In this document: positions 55,501 through 64,000 of the stretch, piece after piece
Layout of the letters: every line of letters begins with the position of its first letter
Numbering within the stretch: the stretch's first letter is position 1
Source: Streptomyces liangshanensis
GTDB lineage: Bacteria; Actinomycetota; Actinomycetes; Streptomycetales; Streptomycetaceae
Assembly (NCBI RefSeq): GCF_011694815.1
Contig: NZ_CP050177.1
Location: forward strand, 1,966,001 to 2,030,000
DNA: 64,000 nucleotides
Direction: 5' to 3'
Position numbers and translations under genes: made by a program
The notes under the pieces: generated by a model
The model's input: the letters and a program-made list of their open reading frames with translations, nothing else
What the model was told of the DNA's origin: nothing
Database searches by the model: none

Positions 55501-58110
55501 CACCTGGCTGGTCAGGTTGTTGGCCATGGTGTTGACGTTGTCGCTGAGGTCCTTCCAGATCCCGGTGACCCCCCGCACCCGGGCCTGACCGCCGAGGATG
55601 CCCTCCGTACCCACCTCACGGGCGACCCTGGTCACCTCGTCGGCGAAGTTGAGCAACTGGTCGACCATGGTGTTGACGGTCGTGACCAGGTCGAGGATCT
55701 CGCCCTTCGCGTCGACGGTGATCTTCTTCGACAGATCGCCCTTGGCGACCGCCGTCGTCACCTCCGCGATGTTGCGCACCTGCGACGTCAGGTTGTTCGC
55801 CATGAAGTTGACGGACTGGGTGAGGTCCTTCCACGTACCGGACACCCCCTGGACCTCGGCCTGGCCGCCGAGCATGCCCTCGGTGCCCACCTCGCGGGCC
55901 ACCCTCGTGACCTGCTCGGCGAAGTTCGACAGCTGGTCCACCATGGTGTTGAGGGTGTTCTTCAACTCCAGGATCTCGCCCCGCGCGTCCACGTCGATCT
56001 TCTGCGACAGGTCACCGCGCGCGACCGCCGTGGCGACCTGCGCGATGTTGCGGACCTGGGCGGTCAGGTTCCCCGCCATCCCGTTCACGGAGTCCGTCAG
56101 GTCACGCCACACACCGGCGACACCCGGCACCTGCGCCTGCCCGCCGAGCCGGCCGTCCGTCCCCACCTCGCGGGCGACCCGCGTCACCTGCTCCGCGAAG
56201 GCCGACAACTGGTCGACCATCGTGTTGATCGTGTTCTTGAGCTCCAGGATCTCGCCCCGGGCGTCCACGTCGATCTTCTGCGACAGGTCGCCCCGCGCCA
56301 CCGCCGTCGTCACCTGGGCGATCTGGCGGACCTGGTCGGTCAGGTTCCCCGCCATGAAGTTGACGGAGTCCGTCAGCTCCTTCCACGTACCGCTGACGCC
56401 GTCCACCCGCGCCTGGCCGCCGAGCCGGCCCTCCGTGCCCACGTCCCGCGCCATCCGCGTCACCTGGTCGGCGAACGACGACAGCTGCGACACCATCGTG
56501 TTGACGGTGTTCTTGAGCTCCAGCATCTCGCCGGCCACGTTGACCGTGACCTTCTGCGACAGGTCACCGTTGGCGACCGCCGTCGTCACCTGCGCGATGT
56601 CCCGCACCTGGCCGGTGAGGTTACGGAACGCGGTGTTCACCGAGTCCGTCAGGTCCTTCCACGTCCCCGCCGCGCCCGGCACCTCCGCCTGCCCGCCGAG
56701 CCGGCCCTCGACGCCGACCTCCCGCGCGACCCGCGTCACCTCCGAACCGAACGACTGGAGCTGGTCGACCATCGTGTTGACGGTGTTCTTCAGCTCCAGC
56801 ATCTCGCCCGCGACATCCACGGTGACCTTCTGCGACAGGTCACCGTTCGCGACCGCCGTCGTCACCTGCGCGATGTCCCGCACCTGCGTCGTCAGGTTCC
56901 GGAAGACCGTGTTGACCGAGTCCGTCAGGTCCTTCCACGTCCCCGCCGCCCCCGGCACCTGCGCCTGACCGCCCAGCACACCCGAGGCACCGACCTCGCT
57001 CGCCACCCGCGTCACCTCGTCGGCGAACGTACGCAGCGTCTCGGTCATCTGGTTGATCGTCTCGGCGAGTTGCGCCACCTCGCCGCGCGCGCTCACCGTC
57101 ACCTTCTGCGACAGGTCACCGTTGGCGACCGCCGTGGTCACCTCGGCGATGCCCCGCACCTGGTTCGTCAGGTTCCCCGCCATCGTGTTCACCGAGTCGG
57201 TGAGGTCCTTCCAGACCCCCGCCACCCCCGGCACGGTCGCCTGACCGCCCAGCTCACCCTCCGTACCGACCTCCCGGGCCACGCGCGTGACCTCGGAGGA
57301 GAACGACGACAGCTGGTCCACCATCGTGTTCACGGTGTTCTTCAGCTGGAGCATCTCGCCCGCCACGTGCACCGTGACCTTGCGGGACAGATCCCCCTTG
57401 GCCACCGCCGTCGTGACGAGAGCAATGTCACGCACCTGCGCGGTCAACCGGTACGCCATCGTGTTGACGGAGTCCGTCAGGTCCTTCCAGGACCCGGACA
57501 TGCCGCGCACCTTGGCCTGACCGCCGAGTTTGCCCTCCGTACCGACCTCCAGCGCCACCCGCGTCACCTCGTCGGTGAACGCGGACAACTGGTCGACCAG
57601 GTTGTTGACCGTACGGGCCACCTTGAGGAACTCGCCGCGCAGCGGCCGCTCCGCGCCGTCCTCCGACTGCGAGCGCAGCTCCATCCGCTGCTCAAGATCA
57701 CCCTCGGCGACCGCCGACAGCACCCGGCCCACCTCGGACACCGGCCGCGCCAGGTCGTCGACCAGCGCGTTCGACGCGTCGATGGCCGTCGCCCAGGACC
57801 CCTCACAGGCCCCCGTCTCCAGGCGCTCCGTGAGCTTCCCCTCCCGGCCCACCATGCGCCGCACCCGCGCCAGCTCACCGGTCAGATGCAGATTCCGGTC
57901 CGCGACCTCGTTGAAGACGGCCGCGATCTCCGCCATCTCGTCGTCACCGGAGACCGTCAACCTCTTACGGAAGTTGCCGTCACGCATCGCCACCAGGGCG
58001 GACAGCAGTCTGTTCAGCTCCGCCGAGTCCACCTCGGTGGTCCCGTTGTTCCGGGACCGTCCGCCTTTCGCGCGCGTGTTCACGCCACGCGCCGCCACGC
58101 CAGACTCCAC
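52597..58110 (-). CDS. osaA: Hybrid histidine kinase OsaA with HAMP-repeat array
   Basis: The 1837-residue soluble hybrid kinase has no membrane segment. After an N-terminal HAMP-like region come ten tandem repeats of about 92 residues (about 190-1110), each with [12 protein letters not shown] and TTAVAxGDL cores. A GAF domain (about 1125-1270), a coiled coil (1290-1350), HisKA ([15 protein letters not shown], His near 1364), HATPase ([13 protein letters not shown] near 1563) and a C-terminal receiver ([13 protein letters not shown], Asp near 1766) follow. The architecture is that of OsaA (SCO5748) and of fungal group III osmosensing kinases. It pairs with OsaB, encoded 277 bp downstream on the same strand. 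Confidence 0.93.
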   Translation of the reverse strand: MESGVAARGVNTRAKGGRSRNNGTTEVDSAELNRLLSALVAMRDGNFRKRLTVSGDDEMAEIAAVFNEVADRNLHLTGELARVRRMVGREGKLTERLETGACEGSWATAIDASNALVDDLARPVSEVGRVLSAVAEGDLEQRMELRSQSEDGAERPLRGEFLKVARTVNNLVDQLSAFTDEVTRVALEVGTEGKLGGQAKVRGMSGSWKDLTDSVNTMAYRLTAQVRDIALVTTAVAKGDLSRKVTVHVAGEMLQLKNTVNTMVDQLSSFSSEVTRVAREVGTEGELGGQATVPGVAGVWKDLTDSVNTMAGNLTNQVRGIAEVTTAVANGDLSQKVTVSARGEVAQLAETINQMTETLRTFADEVTRVASEVGASGVLGGQAQVPGAAGTWKDLTDSVNTVFRNLTTQVRDIAQVTTAVANGDLSQKVTVDVAGEMLELKNTVNTMVDQLQSFGSEVTRVAREVGVEGRLGGQAEVPGAAGTWKDLTDSVNTAFRNLTGQVRDIAQVTTAVANGDLSQKVTVNVAGEMLELKNTVNTMVSQLSSFADQVTRMARDVGTEGRLGGQARVDGVSGTWKELTDSVNFMAGNLTDQVRQIAQVTTAVARGDLSQKIDVDARGEILELKNTINTMVDQLSAFAEQVTRVAREVGTDGRLGGQAQVPGVAGVWRDLTDSVNGMAGNLTAQVRNIAQVATAVARGDLSQKIDVDARGEILELKNTLNTMVDQLSNFAEQVTRVAREVGTEGMLGGQAEVQGVSGTWKDLTQSVNFMANNLTSQVRNIAEVTTAVAKGDLSKKITVDAKGEILDLVTTVNTMVDQLLNFADEVTRVAREVGTEGILGGQARVRGVTGIWKDLSDNVNTMANNLTSQVRNISRVSSAVANGDLTKKVTVEARGEVAELADTVNTMVTTLSSFADEVTRVAREVGTEGELGGQARVPGVSGTWKDLTESVNSMADNLTGQVRQIATVTTAIAKGDLTKKIDIDARGEILELKNTINTMVDQLSSFADQVTRVAREVGTDGQLGGQARVRDVDGTWRDLTESVNEMAGNLTRQVRAIAGVATAVTRGDLSLKIDVDAAGEIQVLQDNINTMIANLRDTTLANEEQDWLKGNLARISGLMQGRRDLDDVASLIMSELTPAVSAQHGAFFLAMQTGTTSQVGSEAVRDSSYELCMRGSYGYSAGAMPTAFRPGETLIGTAAEEKRTIQVNVPPGYLKISSGLGEASPAHVIVLPVLFEGKVLGVIELASFQPFTQIQRDFLNQIAEMIATSVNTISVNSKTEVLLKQSQELTEQLRERSAELENRQKALQESNAELEEKAELLARQNRDIEVKNTEIEEARQVLEERAEQLAVSMRYKSEFLANMSHELRTPLNSLLILAKLLADNAETNLSPKQVEFAETIHGAGSDLLQLINDILDLSKVEAGKMDVSPTRIALVQLVDYVEATFRPLTAEKGLDFSVRVSPELPATLHTDEQRLLQVLRNLLSNAVKFTDSGAVELVIRPAGSDVPDAIREQLLEAGSLRDADGDLIAFSVTDTGIGIAASKMRVIFEAFKQADGTTSRKYGGTGLGLSISREIARLLGGEIHAASEPGRGSTFTLYLPLHPSELPPQGYQQLTPAGMDPQSTPVSIASAAAETVGMVRPDSGPLSPDMSGPAALFRRRRKNAEEEAQGRTATGQDLPAPAGVPLGRAETWASGAAGTGRQEAPRPRRAFAFTHEKVLIVDDDIRNVFALTSVLEQHGLSVLYAENGREGIEVLEQHDDVTVVLMDIMMPEMDGYATTTAIRRMPQFAGLPIIALTAKAMKGDREKAIESGASDYVTKPVDPDHLLTVMDQWMHNK
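54950..57610 (-). repeat. Ten tandem 276-bp HAMP-coding repeats in osaA
   Basis: Ten copies of the GGQA-containing module occur at about 276-bp period, from near 57515 to near 55030 on the minus strand. They diverge in sequence (for example [33 protein letters not shown]), indicating old duplication followed by selection for the protein rather than DNA repeats. Confidence 0.9.
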
Positions 58111-58220
58111 CGTGTCCCTCCCGCAGGGTTCGAACGTACTGCCCGGGCTGTCTCCAAGAGCCTGCCCAGTGTTTCACCCCGGCCCAACCAGGCCATAACA
58201 GATCGGCAGCTTCGCATAGG

Positions 58221-58239
58221 GTCCCCGCAACCGGGGGAC
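58221..58239. promoter_or_regulatory. Inverted repeat between divergent osaA and osaC
   Basis: GTCCCC (58221-58226) faces GGGGAC (58234-58239) in the 269-bp shared promoter region. It could be a small regulatory site or leader hairpin. I see no convincing stress-sigma promoter. Confidence 0.35.
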
Positions 58240-58379
58240 GGAAACAGTTGCAACCGGCATCCGCTCGGACCGTGAAGGTAAGTAACCTGGCATCCGGCTG
58301 TCCAACCGCCCCGGTCCGCCCGGCGGGGGTGGTGTGGCGAAGGTACTACCACCGGGCGCCTGGAGGGGCGGGGCCGATC

Positions 58380-61031
58380 ATGGCGGAGCCGGGTATCGAC
58401 ACGCGTACGAGGAGTTCTGTGATCACCGCCCGGGCGGCTGCCACCTTCGAACCGGTCGGACGGTCCGTCGCGACCGCCCGCGCCTTTGTCCGCGACACCC
58501 TCCAGGGCTGGGGACACTCCGACGTGGTGGACGACGCCGTCGTCCTCACCAGCGAACTCGTCACCAACGCGGTCGTCCATGCCGGTACCTCCGCCGACGT
58601 CCTCTGCCTCCGTACGGAGGACGGGGTCCGCGTCGAGGTCGCCGACCGCTACCCCGAGCGCGAGGTGCCCATACAGGGCACCGGACACGCCTTCGCCAGC
58701 CCCGACAGCGAGAACGGCCGGGGACTGCTGCTCTGCGCGGCCCTCGCCTCCCGCTGGGGCGTCGAGTACACCCCCACGTACAAACAGGTCTGGTTCCAGC
58801 TCGACCTGCCCGAGCGCGCCATCGGCACCCGCTCCGCGGGACCCGTCCTGCCCACCAGTCTGCTCCCCGTCGCCGACGAACGCGTCCGGGTCGCCGTCGT
58901 CCAGATCGACGCCACCGGCACCGTCGTCAACTGGAACGAGGACGCCGAGCATATGTTCGGACACACCGCGGACCATGTCCTCGGCAAACCCCTCACCGAC
59001 TTCGCGGCCTGGCCGCACACCCCCGGCCTCGGCACCGGCATCGCCGAGGCCCTCCAGCTCTCCCGCTGGGAGGGCAGCTACGGCATGCGCGTCGCCGACG
59101 GCCGGGTCATCGCCGTCTACGCCTCCCACCTCAGGGTCCGCGACACCCACGGCGAACCGTCCACCGTCTGCCTCCTCGTACGCGACCACGAACGCGCCGT
59201 CATCCAGACCCCGCCCCGCGCCCCCTCCACCGAGGTCGGCTCCGAGAACCGCGCCGCCGACCCCTTCGAGGTCTTCATCGGCTCCCCCGCCCCCGACGAC
59301 CTCGACGGCCTCCTCCAGCGCACCGTCGAACGCGCGCGCGACATGCTCGACGGCGACGCCGCCTTCCTCCTCCTCGCCACCGACGACGAGACCGAGCTGG
59401 AGGTACGCGCCAGCACCGGCCTCCCCTCCGCCCGCCAGCGCTTCGCCCGCGTCCCCGTCGAAGCCGGCACCGGACGCTACGGCTCCGCCCGCATGCCCGC
59501 CGTCCACGAAGACCTCATCGCCGTCCCCGGGGCCGTCCCGCTCCTCGGCGGCACCGGCATGCGCTCCGTCGTCACCGTCCCCCTCAAGGTCGAGGGCCGC
59601 CTCACCGGCTCCCTCGGCGTCGCCGCCGAAGCCGCCGGCCGCTACTCGAACGAAGAAGCGCTCCGCCTCCAGTTCGCCGCCGACCGCATCGCCCTCGCCG
59701 TCGAGTCCGCCCGCCTAGGCGAGCTCGAACGCCTCCGCCGAGGCTCCTTGTCCTTCCTCGTCGAGGCCTCCGACCTGCTCGCCGGCACCCTGGACCGCGA
59801 CCAGACCCTCGCCCTCATGGCCCAGATGACCGTCCCCACCCTCGCCACCTGGTGCGCCGTCTACACCATCGCCGACCAGTCCTCGGACCCGTACCTCTCC
59901 TACGTCCTGCACGAGGACGAGGAGCGCATCGACGGCCTCAAGGCCCTCCTCGGCAAGATCGACCCACCCGAACCGGTCCCCACCCCCGGCGCCCGCATCT
60001 GGACCGCCCCCGCGGCCGCCGCGCACGAGGCCGCCCTCCGTACCTCCATGCGCGAGCTGGGCGGCGGCTCCGCACCGGTCTCCTCCGGCATCGGTACGAC
60101 CCTGGCCACGGCGGCCGCCGTCGGCGGCGAGACCGTCGTCCTCCCCCTCGTCGCCCGCAACCGCGTCATCGGCATGCTGACCCTCGGCAAACCCTCCGAC
60201 GACCACTTCCGGCAGGAGATCCTCGAACTCGCCGAGGACCTCTCCCGCCGGGCCGCCCTCGCCCTCGACAACGCCCGCCTCTACTCGGAGCGCACCGCGA
60301 TCAGCCAGGCCCTGCAACGCAGCCTCCTGCCCCCGGGCCTCCCCCAGATCCCCGGCGTCGAGGTCGAGGTCATCTACCGCGCCGCGGGCGAGGGCAACGA
60401 GGTCGGCGGCGACTTCTACGACCTCTTCCCCATCCGCGACGGCGCGTACGGCTTCGCCATCGGCGACGTCTGCGGTACGGGCCCCGAGGCCGCGGCGGTC
60501 ACCGGCCTCGCCCGCCACGCCCTGCGCCTGCTGGCCCGCGAGGGCTTCGCCGGACCCGCCGTCCTCGAACGCCTGAACACCGCGATCCTCGACGAGGGCG
60601 CCCGCAGCCGCTTCCTCACCCTGCTCTACGGGGAGTTGTGGCCCCAGGAGGACGGCAGCGCGGTCCTCAAGATCGTCTGCGCCGGCCACCCCCTCCCTCT
60701 GCGGCTGCGCCCCGACGGCACGGTCGAACCGGCCGCCGAACCGCAGCCGTTGCTGGGCGTCATGGAGGACCTGGAGCTGTACGAGGAGGTCATCACCCTC
60801 GATCCGGGTGACGTCCTCCTCTGCGTCACGGACGGTGTCACCGAACGCCGCGAGGGCACCCGGATGTTGGGCGACGACGGCCTGGCGGACGTCCTCGCGA
60901 CGTGCACGGGCCTCACGGCGGGTGCGGTCGCGTCCCGCATCCTGCGCGCGGTGGAACGTTTCGCGGCGGAACCGGCCTCGGACGACATGGCGATCCTCAC
61001 CCTGCGCATCCCGGAACCGCACCTCGCCTGA
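58380..61031 (+). CDS. osaC: Multidomain stress regulator OsaC (anti-sigma kinase, PAS, GAF, PP2C)
   Basis: The 883-residue protein starts at the ATG at 58380 behind GGAGGGG. It has an N-terminal RsbW/SpoIIAB-type HATPase (residues about 15-145: VVLTSELVTNAVVHAGT, GRGLLLCAAL), a PAS domain (about 165-280), one or two GAF domains (about 300-660), and a C-terminal SpoIIE-type PP2C phosphatase (GGDFYDLFPI, IGDVCGTGPEAAAVTG, SDDMAILTLR). This matches OsaC of S. coelicolor, which modulates the stress sigma factor SigB after osmotic shock. It is divergent from osaA. Confidence 0.92.
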   Translation: MAEPGIDTRTRSSVITARAAATFEPVGRSVATARAFVRDTLQGWGHSDVVDDAVVLTSELVTNAVVHAGTSADVLCLRTEDGVRVEVADRYPEREVPIQGTGHAFASPDSENGRGLLLCAALASRWGVEYTPTYKQVWFQLDLPERAIGTRSAGPVLPTSLLPVADERVRVAVVQIDATGTVVNWNEDAEHMFGHTADHVLGKPLTDFAAWPHTPGLGTGIAEALQLSRWEGSYGMRVADGRVIAVYASHLRVRDTHGEPSTVCLLVRDHERAVIQTPPRAPSTEVGSENRAADPFEVFIGSPAPDDLDGLLQRTVERARDMLDGDAAFLLLATDDETELEVRASTGLPSARQRFARVPVEAGTGRYGSARMPAVHEDLIAVPGAVPLLGGTGMRSVVTVPLKVEGRLTGSLGVAAEAAGRYSNEEALRLQFAADRIALAVESARLGELERLRRGSLSFLVEASDLLAGTLDRDQTLALMAQMTVPTLATWCAVYTIADQSSDPYLSYVLHEDEERIDGLKALLGKIDPPEPVPTPGARIWTAPAAAAHEAALRTSMRELGGGSAPVSSGIGTTLATAAAVGGETVVLPLVARNRVIGMLTLGKPSDDHFRQEILELAEDLSRRAALALDNARLYSERTAISQALQRSLLPPGLPQIPGVEVEVIYRAAGEGNEVGGDFYDLFPIRDGAYGFAIGDVCGTGPEAAAVTGLARHALRLLAREGFAGPAVLERLNTAILDEGARSRFLTLLYGELWPQEDGSAVLKIVCAGHPLPLRLRPDGTVEPAAEPQPLLGVMEDLELYEEVITLDPGDVLLCVTDGVTERREGTRMLGDDGLADVLATCTGLTAGAVASRILRAVERFAAEPASDDMAILTLRIPEPHLA

Positions 61032-61041
61032 GGGCGCGTCG

Positions 61042-62424
61042 TCAGCGGTGGAAGGCGGCTCCGAAGCGCGCGCCGGTCACGGGCGCGGCGAGCGTGCCAG
61101 GACCGAAGGTCACCGAGCCGGTCCCGGTGAGCCCCGCGGCGGTGCCGGGGAGGACCCACACGGACCCGTTGCCGGTGTTCTCGGCGGGCGCCCCGACCGC
61201 GACGTACCGTCCGACGACGGCGGTACGGGTCCCGAACCGGTCACCGTTCTCCGCCGCGCCCGGCACGCCGGCCGTGTCCTGGCTGAACGACTGGGATCCG
61301 GCTCCGGTGAGGCCGGCCGCGCTGCCCCGGAGCACGGTGAAGTTGCCCGCGTCGGTCAGCTCACCCAGGTCTTCGCCGGGGACACCGGCGACGACGTCCG
61401 CGTAACCGTCACCGGTGACGTCTCCGACGGAGACGTCGGTCCCGAAGCGGTCACCGCTCTCCCCCGTGCCGGGGACGTCGGCAGTGTCCTGGCCGATGAG
61501 GGTGGCGCGCGGGGCGAGCCCGGTGGCGGTGCCCCGCACCACGCCCACCAGTCCGCCGCCGGCGGCGGTGGGGCGGCCGAAGACGACGTCCTGCCGGCCG
61601 TCACCGTCGATGTCGCCGAGGGCGACGCTCTCCGCGGACACGGTGTCGGGCGCGGCGACGAGGTCCCCCGCGACCAGGCCGTTCGCGGTGCCCTTGAGCA
61701 GGCGGAGACCGACCTGGTCCGCGGAGCCGGTGCCGACCACGAGGTCGGTCCTGCCGTCGCCGTCGACGTCGCCGGATTCCATGACGTTCACGGGGACGTT
61801 CACGTCGGCGAGGGGTCCGGTGCGGGCCGCGACACCTTCGCGGCTGATCGGCCCGTACTTCATCCCGTCGGCGGTCGCGAGGTCCAGGTGCCCGTCCCCG
61901 TCGAAGTCCCCGGCGCGGGTCTCCGACCGGCCCTGGCCGACGTTCGCGGCGGTGGCGAGTCCGCCGACGCCTCCCCACAGGACGGTGTGCAGCCCGGCGT
62001 CCGGCGTGCTGCCGATGTCCTCGCCGGGGGTGCCCACGATCAGGTCGGTGTACCCGTCCCCGTCCAGGTCGGCGGCGGTGAGGTTGCCGCCGAAGCCGTC
62101 GCCGGCCTCCGAGGTGCCGGGGATCGCGTACCGGTCCTGGCTGATGATCTGGCGCTTGACGCCGTCGGGGCCGTCGGCCATGCCGTAGACCACGGCTATG
62201 TACCCGGCGCCGGCCTGGCCGTTGACGGTGCCGCCCGGGGCGGCGATCGCCACGTCGGGGTATCCGTCACCGTCGAAGTCGGCCCGCGTGGACGCGGGGG
62301 CGTCGAGGGCCCGGGCGCCGGCGGAGGTGTCCGCGGCGTAGGACACCGCGGGGGCGGCGCCCGTCACGGCGATGACCACGGCGGCGACAGTGGCGGCGGA
62401 CAGGTGGAATCTATGGGAGGACAA
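61042..62424 (-). CDS. Secreted FG-GAP/VCBS integrin-like repeat protein
   Basis: The 460-residue product starts with TTG at 62424 (AAGGGG upstream). A Sec signal (residues about 1-30, ending VSYAADT) precedes seven or so FG-GAP/VCBS blades with calcium-binding loops: DFDGDGYPD, DLDGDGYTD, DFDGDGHLD, DVDGDGRTD, DIDGDGRQD, DVTGDGYAD. It should fold as an extracellular beta-propeller. Ligand unknown. It converges on osaC with a 10-bp gap and is likely secreted to the cell surface. Confidence 0.88.
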   Translation of the reverse strand: MSSHRFHLSAATVAAVVIAVTGAAPAVSYAADTSAGARALDAPASTRADFDGDGYPDVAIAAPGGTVNGQAGAGYIAVVYGMADGPDGVKRQIISQDRYAIPGTSEAGDGFGGNLTAADLDGDGYTDLIVGTPGEDIGSTPDAGLHTVLWGGVGGLATAANVGQGRSETRAGDFDGDGHLDLATADGMKYGPISREGVAARTGPLADVNVPVNVMESGDVDGDGRTDLVVGTGSADQVGLRLLKGTANGLVAGDLVAAPDTVSAESVALGDIDGDGRQDVVFGRPTAAGGGLVGVVRGTATGLAPRATLIGQDTADVPGTGESGDRFGTDVSVGDVTGDGYADVVAGVPGEDLGELTDAGNFTVLRGSAAGLTGAGSQSFSQDTAGVPGAAENGDRFGTRTAVVGRYVAVGAPAENTGNGSVWVLPGTAAGLTGTGSVTFGPGTLAAPVTGARFGAAFHR

Positions 62425-62552
62425 GGCAAACCCCTTGGGATGGCGAGCGGTTGGCCGCGAGTCTCACGCGCTCGGCACCCAACAAGACCCGCACCACCCG
62501 CCAACGGTTGTACGCCGCCCCGCCACCTCTCGTTCACCTGGGGCCGGAACGC

Positions 62553-62585
62553 AAGAAGGCCCCCGCCATAGGCGGGGGCCTTCTT
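62553..62585 (-). terminator. Terminator after tRNA-Thr
   Basis: AAGAAGGCCCCCGCC and GGCGGGGGCCTTCTT form a perfect 15-bp stem with a 3-nt loop, 10 nt beyond the 3' end of the tRNA on the minus strand. The outer A/T pairs supply the U-rich tail. Confidence 0.85.
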
Positions 62586-62594
62586 GTTCAACTG

Positions 62595-62670
62595 TGGAGC
62601 CCCAATGCGGAATCGAACCGCAGACCTTCTCCTTACCATGGAGACGCTCTACCGACTGAGCTATTGGGGC
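62595..62670 (-). tRNA. tRNA-Thr (anticodon GGT)
   Basis: The 76-nt minus-strand gene folds as a complete cloverleaf: acceptor GCCCCAA/TTGGGGC, D-arm AGCTCAGTCGGTAGAGC, anticodon stem TCTCC/GGAGA with loop ATGGTAA (anticodon GGT), and T-arm TGCGGTTCGATTCCGCA. The 3' CCA is encoded. It lies 47 nt downstream of 5S rRNA and before a hairpin terminator, so it is probably the distal member of the rRNA transcript. Confidence 0.95.
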
Positions 62671-62717
62671 TTGAGAGATGCCCCGCACCATGAGGTGCGG
62701 GGCAATCCCACAAAGAT

Positions 62718-62837
62718 TGTTCGGCGGCGTCCTACTCTCCCACAGGGTCCCCCCTGCAGTACCATCGGCGCTACGAGGCTTAGCTTCCGGGTTCGGAATG
62801 TAACCGGGCGTTTCCCTCGCGCAATGACCACCGAAAC
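62718..62837 (-). rRNA. 5S ribosomal RNA
   Basis: The minus strand carries a complete 5S rRNA of about 120 nt, with GTTTCGGTGGTC at the 5' end, CCGAACCCGGAAGCTAAGCC in loops B-C, GATGGTACTGC and the 3' GGACGCCGCCGAAC. The termini are estimated to within a few bases. It follows 23S after an 80-nt spacer. Confidence 0.95.
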
Positions 62838-62917
62838 ACTATGAAGATCTCGAAAAGCTGGATGACAACACGGCTCTTCGTTACTTCAGAACTAACACAG
62901 TGGACGCGAGCAACTGA

Positions 62918-64000
<1,083 letters not shown>

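Noticed and set aside
54950..57610. Regular 276-bp repeats as a possible CRISPR or satellite array
   Set aside because: The units are in frame, diverged, and encode conserved HAMP modules of OsaA, so they are coding repeats.
52252..58275. A 2007-codon open frame on the plus strand opposite osaA
   Set aside because: It exists because high-GC codon bias removes stops from the antisense frame; the product is Arg/His/Leu repeats without a domain, while the minus strand encodes a complete hybrid kinase.
58080..59507. 475-codon minus-strand frame opposite the 5' part of osaC
   Set aside because: Gly/Asp/Val-rich composition without motifs; OsaC domains on the plus strand account for the region.

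Overview
This is a high-GC actinobacterial chromosome segment, almost certainly from Streptomyces. The evidence is the strong G/C bias at third codon positions, frequent GTG/TTG starts, and gene families and neighbourhoods that match the S. coelicolor region from hflX/rshA through recA, ftsK and osaABC to an rRNA operon. Most of it is conserved core chromosome.

Layout. (1) 0-13 kb, mainly minus strand: miaB, an extradiol-dioxygenase-like gene, miaA, a membrane protein, dapF, the (p)ppGpp enzyme rshA, an M1 peptidase and hflX, ending at a strong hairpin. Inserted here are an epoxide-hydrolase-like gene facing a WYL regulator across a clear palindrome, and a plus-strand MT0933-type antitoxin gene. 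(2) 13-20 kb: a TAXI binding protein, the gluR-gluK two-component system and the divergent glutamate ABC operon gluABCD, closed by a long terminator. (3) 20-26.4 kb: an FAD monooxygenase; then a Cys-rich leader peptide, cysteine dioxygenase and rhodanese module; then an HTH regulator coupled to a large FtsX-type permease with no ATPase beside it. (4) 26.4-28.4 kb: recA-recX with a LexA box in the recA promoter. (5) 28.6-35.9 kb: a looser, accessory-looking stretch with a shortened ATP-grasp protein, an ML-domain-like protein, two MFS exporters, a CGNR regulator, a secreted tyrosine phosphatase, YnfA and an AI-2E-type transporter. (6) 36-44.6 kb: DUF3046, azlCD, an AraC regulator, the helicase Lhr, a small membrane protein, dpsC and clgR. 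(7) 44.6-51.5 kb: cinA-pgsA-rimO, an HTH/RodZ-like membrane protein and ftsK. (8) 51.6-61 kb: the osmoadaptation cluster osaB, osaA (a giant cytoplasmic hybrid kinase with ten 92-residue HAMP-type repeats) and divergent osaC (kinase-PAS-GAF-PP2C regulator). (9) 61-64 kb: a secreted FG-GAP protein, then tRNA-Thr, 5S and the 3' part of 23S rRNA, all on the minus strand.

How the genes work together. Several units are self-contained: glutamate sensing (GluRK) beside uptake (GluABCD); cysteine catabolism under an apparent leader peptide; DNA repair (recA-recX); Clp/Lon proteostasis control by ClgR linked to cinA-pgsA; and osmotic-stress signalling by OsaABC. I found no phage, insertion sequence, CRISPR array or biosynthetic cluster, and no clearly undescribed multi-gene system. 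The best leads are the Cys leader peptide with its leaderless promoter, the bacterial ML-like protein, the fungal-type HAMP array of OsaA, the divergent synthetase half of RshA, and several precise palindromes next to regulator genes.
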